This document shows positions 12,233 to 24,805 of a DNA stretch of 64,000 bases, one piece after another. Below the pieces are notes generated by a model. The model saw only the letters and a program-made list of their open reading frames with translations, made no database searches and had not been told where the DNA came from. A program made the position numbers and the translations under genes. This stretch comes from Acanthaster planci (lineage: Eukaryota; Echinodermata; Asteroidea; Valvatida; Acanthasteridae). The stretch lies in assembly GCF_001949145.1 (NCBI RefSeq), contig NW_019091413.1, positions 1,002,315 through 1,066,314 on the forward strand, written 5' to 3'. Numbering within the stretch: position 1 is the first letter of the stretch; each line of letters begins with the position of its first letter.

Positions 12233-12480
12233 GTAAGCTACCTGTCCGCGGATTGGGTTCCTCTCCGCAAGCTGTTCCTGGGCCACTTGAGAGATACATT
12301 CTATCTCTTTCTCAACACAGAATTCAACCAAAAAGAGAAGAAAAGGGGAGAAATAAGGATGGGCACGGTGATTACTGCAAATGGAATGAGCGCAACAAAA
12401 GAAACGACTTGAAGCCAGAGGCAGCGCCAATCGAGCTCAGCCAGGCAGGACAGGAAATGGCTTCGGAATAAGTTTCGAGT

Positions 12481-13917
12481 GACATCACAAGTAGGCTAAA
12501 AAAGTCAGGTTTTTCTTTCTCCGCAGGGAAAAGCATTAGCAGAAAATTACTTCACTTTTTTTTTGAAGGGGGAGGGAATTAAGTGTTTCAGGCAGCACTT
12601 AATACTAATGTTTCATTGCCAAGCTCAACCATTTATCAAAAGATGCACTGGAGGGTTCTAACATATAAGCAGTGAAATTTGCCATTCAAATTAGGTTATT
12701 TTAGCTCAGCTTCCCAGGACCAAAAATAACAGCGCCACAACCTAGAAAATGGAATAAGAAATAATGGAAAGAGAATAAACTTAACCCTAAAAGTTACAAC
12801 ATAATCCGTGAAACTCATTTTTTCTTCCTTCCTAAAGCACACAACATGTCTACCCAGTCAACGTCACAAATTCTCCGAAGCACTGCCAGTGTGATATACT
12901 TGAACCTTCCCCGGTCATTTCCCACAGACATCCATGCATTTCGTCATCCATGCACTGCCAAAGAACTCATTCAAAGTCTTGTGTGGCAGACATTAATGTA
13001 CTGAGGCAAATGCCAAGCTCTTTGGTTGGCTGGTGGCGGGCTTTGACTTGAACGGAGAATTGTCTGTGGAGCATGAAAAGCTCCAGGCTGGATGGGTCTT
13101 TTTATTTCCTTTTTGCCAGCATTACGACATGTGCATGCTTCCCTGCATGCTGCACAGGGTGTGATCCTAATGTGGCTATGGCCCACATTTGAGTTGCCAT
13201 AGTCACAGGGCTTAAACATTTACAGAAAGAGGACCAATGAAGCCTACCTGATGATGACCTCCGACCTGCGACCCGACCTAGTAGTTAAACAGCAGGTGAG
13301 TGACCACTGGCTGCATAGACCAAAGAGCTTTGGATTAATCATGAGTGCAGAGTGACCAACAGGTCAACTGTCATCATACCAACAACAGGTTTAGCAGTCT
13401 GATGCTTAGGCCGAGTAACAACTTGCTACCTCCCCGGCCCCCAGTGGTAGATTGTCGGTAAGAGCACAGTCTAAACACACCGATTGCCATCAGCTAAACA
13501 GACTGATTCCTAACTGGGTGAGATCCTAAAGCTTTCATTCTGCCAGCTCGCACCGCAAGCCACCGACTGAGAAGCTGACTAAATGAATGCATACACGAGC
13601 CTCTGTACAAGAAATTAATGTTGGCAGGCGGCTGATCGGGCCTGCTAATGTCATAGGGTCATTAAACCCCATGTGGACAAGAATGACTAATAGTTTCTCC
13701 CAGCACTGATCAACTTCCACTCATCTACACAACCTACTACGCAAGGCACTGCAAGGGAAAATATCATGGGCCGGCTGGCTCAAGGGGCTGGACAGACCTG
13801 AGTACCAACTTGTACTGTTTTACAGGCCGGGGTATCAAGTTCTAATCGCGGGTATATAATTGCAGTCTGCATACTTAGCAGCGCTGGTATTCAGAATGTG
13901 CATAAGATGCTGTCCCA
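12481..13917. other. Non-coding stretch
   Basis: No gene recognised. It carries a series of nuclear-receptor half-sites at 13255-13279 and a GCATGC-rich patch near 13132-13152. The rest is unremarkable. Confidence 0.65.
13255..13279 (-). promoter_or_regulatory. Three receptor half-sites at 7-bp period
   Basis: TGACCT (13255-13260), CGACCT (13262-13267) and CGACCC (13269-13274) follow one another with one-base spacers, and another CGACCT overlaps at 13274-13279. On the minus strand this is a run of AGGTC-type half-sites in DR1 register. It may be a receptor element or a tiny 7-bp tandem repeat. Confidence 0.3.
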
Positions 13918-14012
13918 GTAATGACGGCAGTGAGAAGGATGGGAGAAGAATGAGATAGAGCAAAAGAGAGACAAGGAAAGAGAACACGAAGAAAGGAAAA
14001 AAAAAAAGAGAC
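13918..14012. repeat. Purine-rich tract
   Basis: About 90 bases dominated by A and G on the + strand, ending in an A run and a short GAGA motif, with few pyrimidine interruptions. Confidence 0.7.
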
Positions 14013-14019
14013 TTGGTGA

Positions 14020-14580
14020 CTAACTGCATGCATGCTGCGATGCACAGATATGGAAATATGCATTTGCATAATTGTTTCCATTAAGCGCGGTACTCAAGTG
14101 CCTGCCTCGCCTGACATTTTGCTAATCAGCAAGATGAATCTGCTAAAAGGCAATACCAGAAAAAGAAGATTAGAGCTTTCAAAAAAGAAAAAAAAAAGCA
14201 CTGGACTAAACCATGGGACAGCAAATGGGGCTCGTCTGTCCTCATCAGCATGTTCGGCTTTGAAGAGTCCCTTGACAGATTGTCAAAAAAAGAGAGAAAA
14301 CCCATTCCTGCCGGACCGCTTAATATGCTACATCAACCGTCCGCGCCAAGACGGAATAAATTGCATATTTTACCAATGACATTAAAATCTTTAATATTGC
14401 TTCCATATGTACTCCTTTCAGAAACGATGTCAAATAAATCTTTGCCAATGGTGTCGTTTATTAACGGTTCCTCTAAAGTGTCTTTTGCAGCAGCAGCTGG
14501 GAATTGGGGGTCCTGCATAAATTCATCGGCTGATGACGGCAACAGATGAACATTCCTCGTGCAATTTAAAAGCGCAATCT
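14020..14580. promoter_or_regulatory. Candidate enhancer block
   Basis: A repeat-poor block with a POU word ATTTGCAT (14062-14069), a Cdx/Hox-like TTTATTAAC (14457-14465) joined to a Myb-type AACGGTT (14463-14469), and several further TAAT/CAAT words at 14355-14400. Open frames up to 115 codons cross it on both strands, but none has a domain. It is among the most conserved-element-like sequences here by texture; this is inference. Confidence 0.32.
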
Positions 14581-16911
14581 GAAGATAATTTGAGAAAGTG
14601 TGTTTTGGTTGGTGTAAGGGTTCAGTTTGAAAGATAGGCAGTTCAATGCTATATTTCTAACATTTTAAAGTCCACTAGTCCAGCCGTAGGTAATTAGTAA
14701 TTACAGATGAAACGGTGAGAGATTATTTAACTTAAAATGGGGGAAATTTATATGTACAGTAATTCCATGCACACCACTTATGAACAACATGTACTCATAT
14801 TCCAGTCTTGCAAAAAGGTGAATAAGTGAAAAATGCATGAAGGAAGGAAATGAATCGAGAAACGTGGATATTGCAGGATTACTTGAGGGACTGGGGATGG
14901 ACCAAAGACAGCCCATTGTTTCAGAGAGGACTTAAATTGTGAATAAAAACCATTGTTAAGTCTCTGTCCTAAATGAACAGCTGCTGGATTTTCAGTTGTT
15001 CTTCTCCCCTCCCCCTCCAGTTTGTGTTTTTTTTGTACATGTGTCAACATGGAGGAAGTTACCAACCCTTGCAGCTGGTGGCATCAGAAGTCTCTCCACC
15101 TTAAAAAAAAAAAAAAACCCACTAAATCAATGCAGTACTGTCCTCAAGATGGGCCCCGGGCCAGTTGGTTATCCTGTAGGTGTGTGTATGTATATTCCCC
15201 CCCCATTGGCAGAGGCCCCCTAGACACTGTCATAATCTAATTGTGCCAACTGAGAAGGAACAACAGGAAAGCGACTACAAACTGTCAGTCCCTATCTGGG
15301 TTAGTACAGGTCACAGGGTTTTTGTCTCCTACAACAACGCCCTTGCCAGCCAGTCGGCATAGCAAAGTCAGGGGAGGAAAAATGGAGGAAAATTGCAAAT
15401 TAAAGAAGTGGAAATTAGCGTTACGGTCTGTACAAATTTCCCGAGGCAGGTTGCAGATAGTAATTTTGTCCTTTCCTTCTGTATTACCCTTTTGGCAACA
15501 AGTTTCTTTCTGCTCAGCCTCTCTCCTTTTTTTTTTCTTTCTTTCTACTCTCAGTGGGCCATAACATCGAAACTCATTATGCCTAAAACTATACAGGCAG
15601 CATTTTTTCCCCAGACCCTAAAACTCTCATAGCCTATATACACGTAAAAGGGGACTGGTCCTTTAGTCTTTGTTGCCTCATGGAGCTATTAAACATATAA
15701 AGCCAGTGAACTTCAACGTCGACCAAAAAGCAAATTCTAAAAACCATTCTTTGAAGCTACATGTAGCTGACGATAAAGGCAAAATGTAACTGCAGAGGAA
15801 GAAAAAGTCTGCACCCAAACTGCAGCAACATCTAATGTAACACCGAGTATGGATTGCACATATGTACTGTACATGAGCCCTCCTTGTAACTACAGCACTC
15901 CAACATAACGACAATAGTCTGTTTTCCTCGCTCAACATTAAAACTGCATGTTTTTCAGCTTAATTAACACAGGGCCCCACGATTGATCTCGACTGTAACC
16001 ATAGCAGGCAGCCACATGGATCTGTCTGGTCTGGGTGATGTGCAGGTGTCAAATCTTTACCTGCCCTCCTTCTCTTTGGCAGACCCTGCTATGTCATTAG
16101 CAGGTTGTCCCATTAACCCACTTGATTATATTAACCCACTTTTCTTTGCTCTTTGTTTGCATTCTCGCTGATCACCATGATCACAGCCTGCCATTCCACT
16201 GACCCTCCTGATGCTGGGTCATGTGACCATTAAAGCCAATCTTTACACGTGCGCACATGTACCATGCAAACCTGGCATGACAACAGCTCGAGTGTGCTAC
16301 AGTTAAAAGGGCAAAGAAAAAAGTGTTCGTGAGCATTCGCAAGATAGCAATCTGAACATGGAAGCCATCACAATTAAGGAAATTCCCGAAGAGTAATCAA
16401 AGCCAGAAAACTCATGAGTAAATTCTATCAGTGAAATTACAGCAATGGAAAAAAAAATTGAGTAATCCTGTTGAAAACAGGGCGCCAGAGAAAAACAGTG
16501 CAAATTATATGAGCATCCCAATCTGAAAAATGAAGTCTGACTACTTCTCTCCTTTTTGTTTCAATTTTAATGAACTGCAAATTCAGATTATCAACTGTCC
16601 ACTGGATATGCAAACCTTGTATCCCACACCCAAACTGAGAGACAGACTACCGCCCATCTTGTTCACTCTTCTGAAAAAGCCTTTCATGCACATCAGCGGT
16701 GGATTTGTGCATGTGACCCATTATGAGTTCCAGAAAAGAGACAAAAGCTACAAACATCAGACGTTCTTGGTAGTGCTCGGAGTAACCCAAGTATTTGAAT
16801 GCAGACCATTGGCAAAATGATGACCAACACCAAAATATGAACATTGATAGAATTCCTTGTCAAAGTAGGAAACCTCATTAATGTTTAGCATTTGTTACTT
16901 GAATTTTTTTC
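14581..16911. other. Non-coding stretch
   Basis: A/T homopolymer runs near 15103-15117 and 15529-15545, a C8 run near 15197-15204, and one reverse TAATCCTGC word at 14873-14881. The 16000-16210 part is more complex, with an E-box CAGGTG near 16043. No gene recognised. Confidence 0.6.
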
Positions 16912-16915
16912 TGCA

Positions 16916-17139
16916 TATAGAGCTGCTTAAGCATGAAATTTGCTTAAGCGCAAAAAAAAAACCTTAGTTGATAAATCAGGTAACCAGCCAAAACTCCATA
17001 TTATGTACATTGATTTGGGATCGTATTTAGCTGTTTTTTGGTTAGCACGACTATCAGATAGAGTTTGAGCTGGTAACCTTTGTTTATATAGCAAAGTTTT
17101 TTCCCGCTCAAGCAAATTTTGTGCATAAGCAACTCTATG
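16916..17139. mobile_element. Foldback (MITE-like) element
   Basis: The left arm, 16916-16958, pairs with the complement of 17097-17139 over 43 bases with about eight mismatches. Pairing continues inward (GGTAACCAGC near 16979-16988 against GCTGGTAACC near 17069-17078), so each arm is about 80 bp. Outside the right arm the sequence continues AAATTGGCCCCA, which looks like the family's true end; the left end is eroded. There is no coding capacity, so it is non-autonomous. I recall similar TTTCATAGAGCTGCTTAAGC repeats from echinoderms and other deuterostomes; that match needs a search. Confidence 0.7.
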
Positions 17140-17151
17140 AAATTGGCCCCA

Positions 17152-20100
17152 GATGATGTGACCACACAAATCAGGCATTTTATTTTTTGAGCTACTACCA
17201 TGTTGCTGAGAGTTAAGCAACAGCAGCAGCAACAACATAAATTTCAGTTGCAAGCAAGTGATACTACTTATCCATGTCAGTCTTGTCCACACTTAGAAAG
17301 GCCAGCCAATGCAACAGATCCATGACAAAAATTTCAGTGTCAGAAAACAAACTGAGAAGAGATATCAGCAATGATTGTTTATGACTTTCGGAGACTGGTT
17401 AGCTGTTTTGAAGTTTGAAGATGAACCTGACTGATTGTTCCATTAAACAATGGGAATATCCCTGGTCGTACCTGTACTTTGAAAAAATTTCTTCAGCAGG
17501 CTGAAACAATAAGTACCATAAGAAGTTCAACATAATCTATTGAATTATAAAATTCATTCCTCTACATAACATACTGAAATAGGAAGTTAAAGTTTTTTTG
17601 TTTATTTTATGAGAGCTGTCATATGGGTCACATTTCTTTCAAACCGATCACTTTGAACATGTAAAGGTATGTGGAAAAACTACACAAGTGGCTTACTGAC
17701 AGCCATGTACATGTACCTATCTGCACAAACTTCTCATATGCAAATTCACACACGGAAAATCCATTTCATCTTGCAGAAAGCTCAACTCATGAATAAAATA
17801 AAAGCCATATAGGCCCATCTGTACATGTGGCACACTGTAAAGACTGACAAATTTGCTAACCAAAAGGTAAAAGGTCTGTAGATAATCCATGGCAGGCTTG
17901 TGCACACAGGTAGGGCCACTGTTGACCTCTGACCTCATCTAATCTCCACGGTTTGTCTTCATTTGGGGGTCCCTCCTGGGAAAGTTTTCAGCAGAGTGGA
18001 ATAACCTTGCCATGCTGTTGCCTGGTGCTTGTAAGGTGAACTGGGCCAATTTTCCTGAGCACTGGGTGGTCTGTATCAAGTGCAATAAACTCATTAAAAC
18101 TTTTTTTTTTCATTTTCTCTTTTTCTGTTCCACGTTCCCTGGCTCTTTCATCAATCTGTCATCAGTTCATTTAATTACAGTTCAGTCCCAGGAATCTAGG
18201 CCAATATGTAAACACAGATTTATAACCTGTGCATGTAACTTGGATGAACTGAATGTGGGTATCTCCAAAATCACATTAGTAGAGGCAATTTTCAAAATTC
18301 CTGGTAAGCCATATACATATATCGGCAGTTTTTCAAACTGTCAATTCTGGAATGCATTGTGGACGGTTCTGTAGTCCGGATATTAATATTCAGTGAATAT
18401 CATTTGGTGATAGAGCTTCAGAAATTGAAACAAGCTTTCTATGTCAAAGACATATACAAATATAGAGGGAGCCAGATCCAACCAGAAAGGCCACTAGGGG
18501 TTTTGGCCTATGCATCATTTTGGACATATGAAGTATTTCTACCCCTTCAAATTTGACCACAAACTCATTTTCCCAATCAAACCTACAGCATCCTCTGTCA
18601 TAATCCCTAATCCTGCAGCTGTTCAATTAAACACCTGAGACTTCTCAGAGCTAAATTTTTTCTGAGGGGGGTGGGGGAAGTTGACAAGAACCTGCAGGTA
18701 CACCCAGTCAATATGGTAACTGTCATTAGTCAGACTCCCCCTCACAATTCACTAGTTACCAGGAAGGCAGATACATATCGTCATGCATAATCTTTGACAG
18801 AATCAGACCGTTACCGTGACTGCACCACAAAGAGCCTGGACAAAATCAATATGCATGTGAAAACAATATGAAGTGTTGAGAGCCCGTCAGGGGTGATTCA
18901 CCAATTAAAAAAAAATGAGTTCAAAGGTTCACAAGTTCCTTGAAGAATTAAAATGTCACTGGCATTTAAATCCACTTGTACAGACCGCACCGTTGTTGGA
19001 GAAACATGGATTACGATTAACCTTTTCAGCCTGGATGATGACTCTCCTGGCAGGAAAATCTTCTCAACAATTGCGACCTGATGAGCTGTCTGCTCCCGTT
19101 CCCTCAACACAAATCCAGATCTAGTCTGGTGATGTTTGTGGGAGCTTGCAGTGAGATATGCACACCTGGGGTACCACACATCAATGACTTATAGGCACTT
19201 GAATCGCAACATGTGTCCCAAATATCAATTCCAAGCTTTCTAATACTCTGTCATCTATACTAACCTCCAACGCTGGGAACCTTATTTTTTTGTGTACCAA
19301 ATTGCTCCAATGTGTATCATACTCATTAAACATTCTCTGAACTTGTACTCCAAGGACCTTACATGTAAAAGAAACAACACATTTTCCTCAATCCTGCAAA
19401 ACCTCCGAGTGGATTTTTCAGAAACTGAGAGACTCTCGGTAGAAAAAAGAGAAACCCACTACACAATTTGTTTTTCACTAACTCAGTTGTACTTCTGGTT
19501 TACACGTACAACTGCAGCCATCTTAGCATTTTTTGTTTGTTTTTGTGGGAGAGGGTTGCATGTTTTGTTATTGTTACTTTAATTTAGTGACAATTCTCAC
19601 CAGGTGGAAAGAAATGCATGCACTTCCGACACAGCTGCTTATGCAAAACATGACCTGTGAAACCAAATTTCAAACCCAAACATGCTGTTAAGACCAGAGA
19701 AGAAGTGTCCTGATTATGGGGTGACACTAGTGTTCCTGGATGGGGGGGGGGTGAGTGCCATCCTCAGTGATCCAACCAAAACAGAGGTCCTAAATCCCAA
19801 GTGCTTTGACCCCTGCTAGCCAAAACCCAGACCCAGAGGTATGGACACTCAACACACTCCCTCCAAAAGGCTTGACCACAGGAGCGCCCTCAGGCCAGGG
19901 CAATGTACTTTGGCCAAGGGGGAGTCCACTCTGGACACCTGGGGGAGCCATCATCTCGGCTCAGCCTATAGGGTGCTAAGACTAAGGGAGAAAATGAAGG
20001 GAAGAGCATAGGAAAAAAAGATTGACAGAAGAGGGATGACACTGTCTGGTTCATTCTCCCCTCCCCCTTTCCCCACTCCCCAAGGGATGGGCATGTCACA

Positions 20101-20258
20101 CATGCTGATTCACAACCAAGTTCCTGTGTCTGGACATGGATGACATTTGAACAATTAACTTGTTAGAGGGTCCTCATCTATACTTTTTTTCACTCCGTGA
20201 TTAAGAGTTCAGTTCTGCTGGGAGAGTTCAGTTCTGTGTTTACTTGTGCCACACCCTA
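17152..20258. other. Non-coding stretch
   Basis: No gene recognised. Contents: a perfect DR1 at 17923-17935, GTACATGTAC words near 17704-17716, a tandem TAATCC pair at 18601-18616 and a G11 run near 19741-19751. Open frames reach 120 codons without a domain. Confidence 0.65.
17923..17935 (-). promoter_or_regulatory. Perfect DR1 nuclear receptor element
   Basis: TGACCT-C-TGACCT on the + strand, that is AGGTCA-G-AGGTCA on the minus strand: two consensus half-sites with one-base spacing, the classical RXR/HNF4/COUP-TF arrangement. The word is seen directly; use is inferred. Confidence 0.42.
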
Positions 20259-20330
20259 TTTTTTTTTGGGGGGGGGGGAGATTTGAAAGCTTTTGAAGGA
20301 TGACACTCCACCCCCCCCCCCAAAAAAAAA
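20259..20330. repeat. Perfect T9G11 / C11A9 inverted repeat
   Basis: Nine T and eleven G (20259-20278) are followed after 32 bases by eleven C and nine A (20311-20330), a perfect 20-bp complement with matched run lengths. It could form a hairpin, and the G run could form part of a G-quadruplex. Matching run lengths suggest inversion or templated slippage rather than two independent expansions, by inference. Confidence 0.8.
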
Positions 20331-22729
20331 TGAAAGCATAAAATGTCCATTGATATTTGAAATGTGACAGAGACTGAACGTTTTACAACAGCTGTAAGAG
20401 TGTGAATAGGCTTGTACATGACCCAAACAATCTGGTTGATTCAACTAATGATTTGGTGAACCTCCAACTCATGAATTCAGATTCAACAATTTGACAAAGT
20501 ATCTGCTCCAATGACCACACTACTCAGTTTTTTCCTCAAGAGACTGATGGTGTATATCACTGATGCAAGATCTTGTTGGAGCATAATGATAGCACAAAGT
20601 TGGTCACCTCGAAATTTATCTTCCAAATGGCTGTCCACAGTGACCCTTTCAAACAGGTCTTTCCCACTGTAATGTTGTCAGTCAATATTCCTCAGCCAAC
20701 TACATTCCCCTGGATTCACTTTGATTTCAATTATTACTTCCTTCACTGTGACATAAAAAGATACTAATGGAAAAAACAGTCTTCTCTAACAAAATGAACA
20801 CAAAATAAAAGTTGCTTGGTTGAAAGTCACAAGCCACGAGGAAAAAAACACATTCCAGGAGGCTTTTCCTTCATTGATAAAGAAAAGCGATCACTTTCAT
20901 ATGAAACAGACACAATAATTATGCACTTTAACCCTTGCATGAATACTCTAAGTTTGTAAAGATTCCTTTGTGGGCTTCTGACACTGATCAATTGCAACAG
21001 GGTACCAAAAATGCACAAAACAGACAAGTTTACAAGAACATGTTTCTGGTTGAAAAAAAAAAAAGCCATGGAAAACAAGTATCAAGTTTGATTAACCAGG
21101 GCTTTTGGGTTTCCAAACAGCAAACAGCTAGCTGTGAATAGCGATTGGCTGGGTATAAAGGATCCATTACTCAGTATATGTACGCATGGCTGGTATTTGG
21201 TACCCCCTCTAGGGGAAAGACAATGGTGCTGTAGGGTAACAAAGACACCATCACCCAGCCAAAAAAAAAATAACCTGCACAATGAATTATATACATCAGC
21301 CCCATTAATACTTGAGGGGAGGAAAAAAACTTGACCTGTGTACATGCGCTTGGGTGATGTGTGTACCATGACCAGAGTGTAACTTGCAGCACAATGGCAG
21401 CTCAAGACATGCACCAATTTAATCTGGTGAACTCTCTACGCCTGGTCAATCACTGTGTCACATAAAGAATGTTGTCTGTCAGCCCAGCTGACTGGTGAAG
21501 ATGGTATAAACTGACCCACACACATACAGTGTACACACCGGTGTGACTTACTCGTTTTGTCAACTCCAAGCAATACTGGCGACAACAAGCTTTGAACCAA
21601 GGGGCTCTTCACTTGCTCTCTCATCAGTGAACAGAAACAATTTGTCCAGAAACGGGACAACAAAAAAAGACGGGCACCATTGAGGGAGAGAGGCCCCTGT
21701 GACTTTGGGTCCATGGGATTCAAAGTCACCAGCTGTTTGAATGGATCGGTTTAATGAGGTGGAAATCGGCTATTCAGCACCCAGGCTGGTATGCCGAGGG
21801 GAAAAATTCATATATACAGTGTACAGCCTGGGAGAGATACAGAGAAGAGAAAAAAAAGTTGGAAGACCAGGCCCTGGTTTTGCAGTGATTGCTGGTTGGT
21901 TGGGAGACAATTACAGCAGTCAAGCACAACCTAATTGGTGGCATTTTTTGCTGTGGAAGGAAACAATGGCTAGAAGCCAGGGAAAAGCCAGGCAAGGCTA
22001 GGCAAGAGGCACACACACCACACAACACATGCACACCGTCATTGGGGCCATTATTTTAAGTGAGCAGGGGTTGGTCTATCTTGCAGGCCAGGGCCTGGAA
22101 TGTGTTTATCTCTTTGAAAATGGGAATAGGGTCAAGGGCGAGGGATATGCATTTATAAATGTAATCATGTGAAGTTGGACAATGCTGGAGTCCTGCCAAG
22201 GACTAGGGGAATTAAAAGCGGTTGGGAGTAAATTATGATTGGTAGAGATGAGGTAAGGCCTTTTTTTCAGTTTGGTAGGTGAGAATCTCTGTACAGTATG
22301 TGAATGAAATGTGTTCAATGGATCTGATTTTTGGCTATACTGAACTATTTCTGACAAAGTCAGTACACAAATTCTTACCAGCAAACTGATACTGTCATAT
22401 TTCCAAAGCATTTTTTTGGGTTACTCAGTCAGTCCTTTGCAATATACTAGCATTAAAAAAGGAAAAAAGCTGGATTTTTGTGCATTATGAACCCCTTCAT
22501 TGGTTGTGCAAATTCTAAATTGGCACAGCAAAACAAAATCTGCTAAGTCTACAACAGTTAGAAATAGTACGCATAACTTTGAGACTTTCACACCCCCGGA
22601 GATTTTCATTATAGGACACATACCTGTCATGGTTAAATTCGTCCTAGGTAGCTTGTGGGCCAATACCGTTGTCTAGGTAGTGTAACAAATTTAATCCTGG
22701 GCGTTCAGAGCAACACCCTGTGAAGAAGG
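20331..22729. other. Non-coding stretch
   Basis: No gene recognised. A runs lie near 21053-21063 and 21261-21270. The rest is mixed sequence with short open frames. Confidence 0.65.
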
Positions 22730-23320
22730 AACCACGGCACCCTCAACTAAATAACTTGGCCCCCTTCCTCGTCTCGTCTGCCTCTTTCCCCTACTGTACT
22801 TTCCTAAATGACTCTCCAACCACCTCATGCATCAGAATGCTCCTTCTTTAATCCCTGAGCACACTTTGCCAAAAGGTCCGGGTTGGGCTCCCCTCCACTG
22901 GAATTCTGTTCAGAACAAAAGACAGAGACGGATTAGCCCTACTGAAAACATAGAGGGATTATGCCCAGGGAGAATGAGGGAAAGTTAAGCCTGCCAAATG
23001 CTGTTGGCTTTTCCCCCCCTCTCTCTCTCATCTCCCTTCAATCCCAAAGGGCATTCAGGCTGGACCTATCAGGGTACCTGGCATGTACTTTCCCACCAAC
23101 AGATTAAGGGGGCCTGTCATTAGCAATTGAAATGGTTGCACATTCAGAGGAGTTGCAGGCCCAATGAACAGTTTTTTGTAATTAGTGTAACAAAAGTAAA
23201 AAGGGGCTAACGAGTAGTAAAAAGACAAATGACTGAACTCCCCAAGGACAGGGGCTCTGTGAAAAGGGAAAGATTTTTCAAAGACAAAATTAAAGAACAT
23301 CACTTCAGGTCCATCCAACA
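22730..23320. promoter_or_regulatory. Candidate regulatory block with paired GGATTA words
   Basis: A repeat-poor block apart from a CT run near 23020-23030. GGATTA (complement TAATCC, the Otx/Pitx/Gsc K50-homeodomain core) occurs at 22930-22935 and 22956-22961 in the same direction, 26 bp apart, with an AGATTAAG word near 23101 and TTAGCAATTG near 23119. Enhancer role inferred. Confidence 0.28.
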
Positions 23321-24805
23321 TTTATTATAGCATACCTCAAGGAACACTAGGCAGGTGGATAATCTCACAATTAGAACTCTAAGATACAATCTGCAATTCT
23401 GTATAATGCAGAAAGTTCAAAATGATTGGCAACTCTTATTCTCTTTTGGTAGTACATGTATTTGTAACTTTTCATATGGGCCTTTTATCAATTGTTTTTA
23501 ACTCCCTAATGGTTACTGTAATCACTATCTTTATCATAACTCTTTTAGTGTAAACCAAATCCACCAGACTTCATAGTTGGTATAGTACACTGGTATACAT
23601 AAACCAGAACAAATGAATGACAGGACACAGCAACAGGAATCATCAGTACATGTAAGTGACATTTTTGAAGGTGAGGAACCTCAAAGAACAAGTCAACATG
23701 ATTTTCTTGCATAGAAATGGCCATTCCACTGCCTGTACATGTACGAAACAACAATGACTTGATGCCCCAAAGAACTCAATTGCAGAAAAGATTATACCAT
23801 TGATTCCATATCCAGATTGAAGACAACTCTTTTCTACTTTTGAAAAGACTGGTGGCAGGGTTGTCTTATATTCAGATGACATCAAAAGAAGCATTTGTCC
23901 CTGTTGGCCCTGAGTCCCTGGGTGCAGACCACTATTTCAAGTTAGAATTTCTGGCCAGCTCATTAGCATTAAAAGTGCCCCCACAATATCTTTGAACAAG
24001 GAGATTGTTTGACCCCCAAAATGGCGAGATTGTGCAAAACCTTGCCAGGATCAACTCCCTGGCAGCTTTCATATGAGAGCAGAATGGATAAAAACTACGG
24101 TTGAAAAAGTGCCCAAGAAAGATGAGGGTTGAAAAATGGCTGCAATCAAACTTCGGAAAAATCACNNNCATTTGTGTTTCAGAAACCTCAGGGATGTTGG
24201 CGTGCATGCTATCGGGCCGTGAACAGTGCTGATTTTACACTGTTTTCAATGGGGCTTGAATTAGTGGGCTGTACCCTGTCGTGCATGTTCACTGCAATGT
24301 GCATAGATTTGGCTGACAGACACACTCAGGATTAAACCCTACAGGCAGTACAGAGCAACAGTTTCCATGGGCGTTTAACAAGAGGAAGCTTGACCCAAGG
24401 CTCTGCCTCATTTTCAGTCATTTGAGAGTGGCCACAGATTCATTGAAAATTCTCTTCATCCAAATTATATTTCACTTCTGCTTCACTTGAGCTCATACAC
24501 TTTGTTTTTCTACAATGAAAAGTTCCTTTCCGTTGAATTTCACAACATTGCAATAGTCCCTTAAACAACATACACACGCACACACAAAATGAAAGAAAAA
24601 ACAATTCCCCTACAAAATCAATACACATGTAAGTAAACTCTTCCTCTATTCACTCAAATCAATGCTGATTTTTTTCTTTATATGAACAGTTCTTAAACAA
24701 AAACTTTTAAAAGCAACTGTATATGAATGTTTCCTGTTAACGAAAAAGACACCATTACACTGAAGCAGAAGTTGATAACATGATGCCAGAAAGTCAGTGA
24801 CTACA
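23321..24805. other. Non-coding stretch with a 3-base gap
   Basis: No gene recognised. Three N occupy 24166-24168. Open frames crossing the N have no recognisable content. Confidence 0.65.

Larger units (their letters stand above)
11720..12480. promoter_or_regulatory. Candidate regulatory block with POU, Su(H) and kappa-B words
   Basis: A repeat-poor block apart from an (AC)13 run. It holds the POU octamer ATGCAAAT (11742-11749), a Su(H)/RBPJ word TGTGGGAA (12212-12219) and a palindromic kappa-B word GGGAATTCCC (12223-12232). The 12160-12480 part is relatively GC-rich, and open frames of up to 101 codons overlap there on both strands without recognisable domains. An enhancer is the favoured reading, by inference. 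Confidence 0.3.

Noticed and set aside
12166-12471. Overlapping frames of about 70-101 codons on both strands as a small gene
   Set aside because: No domain. The DNA looks more like a regulatory block with Su(H) and kappa-B words.
13131-13153. GTGCATGC...GCATGCTGCAC as a significant hairpin
   Set aside because: The pairing is interrupted and GCATGC is itself a common palindrome. Too weak to claim.
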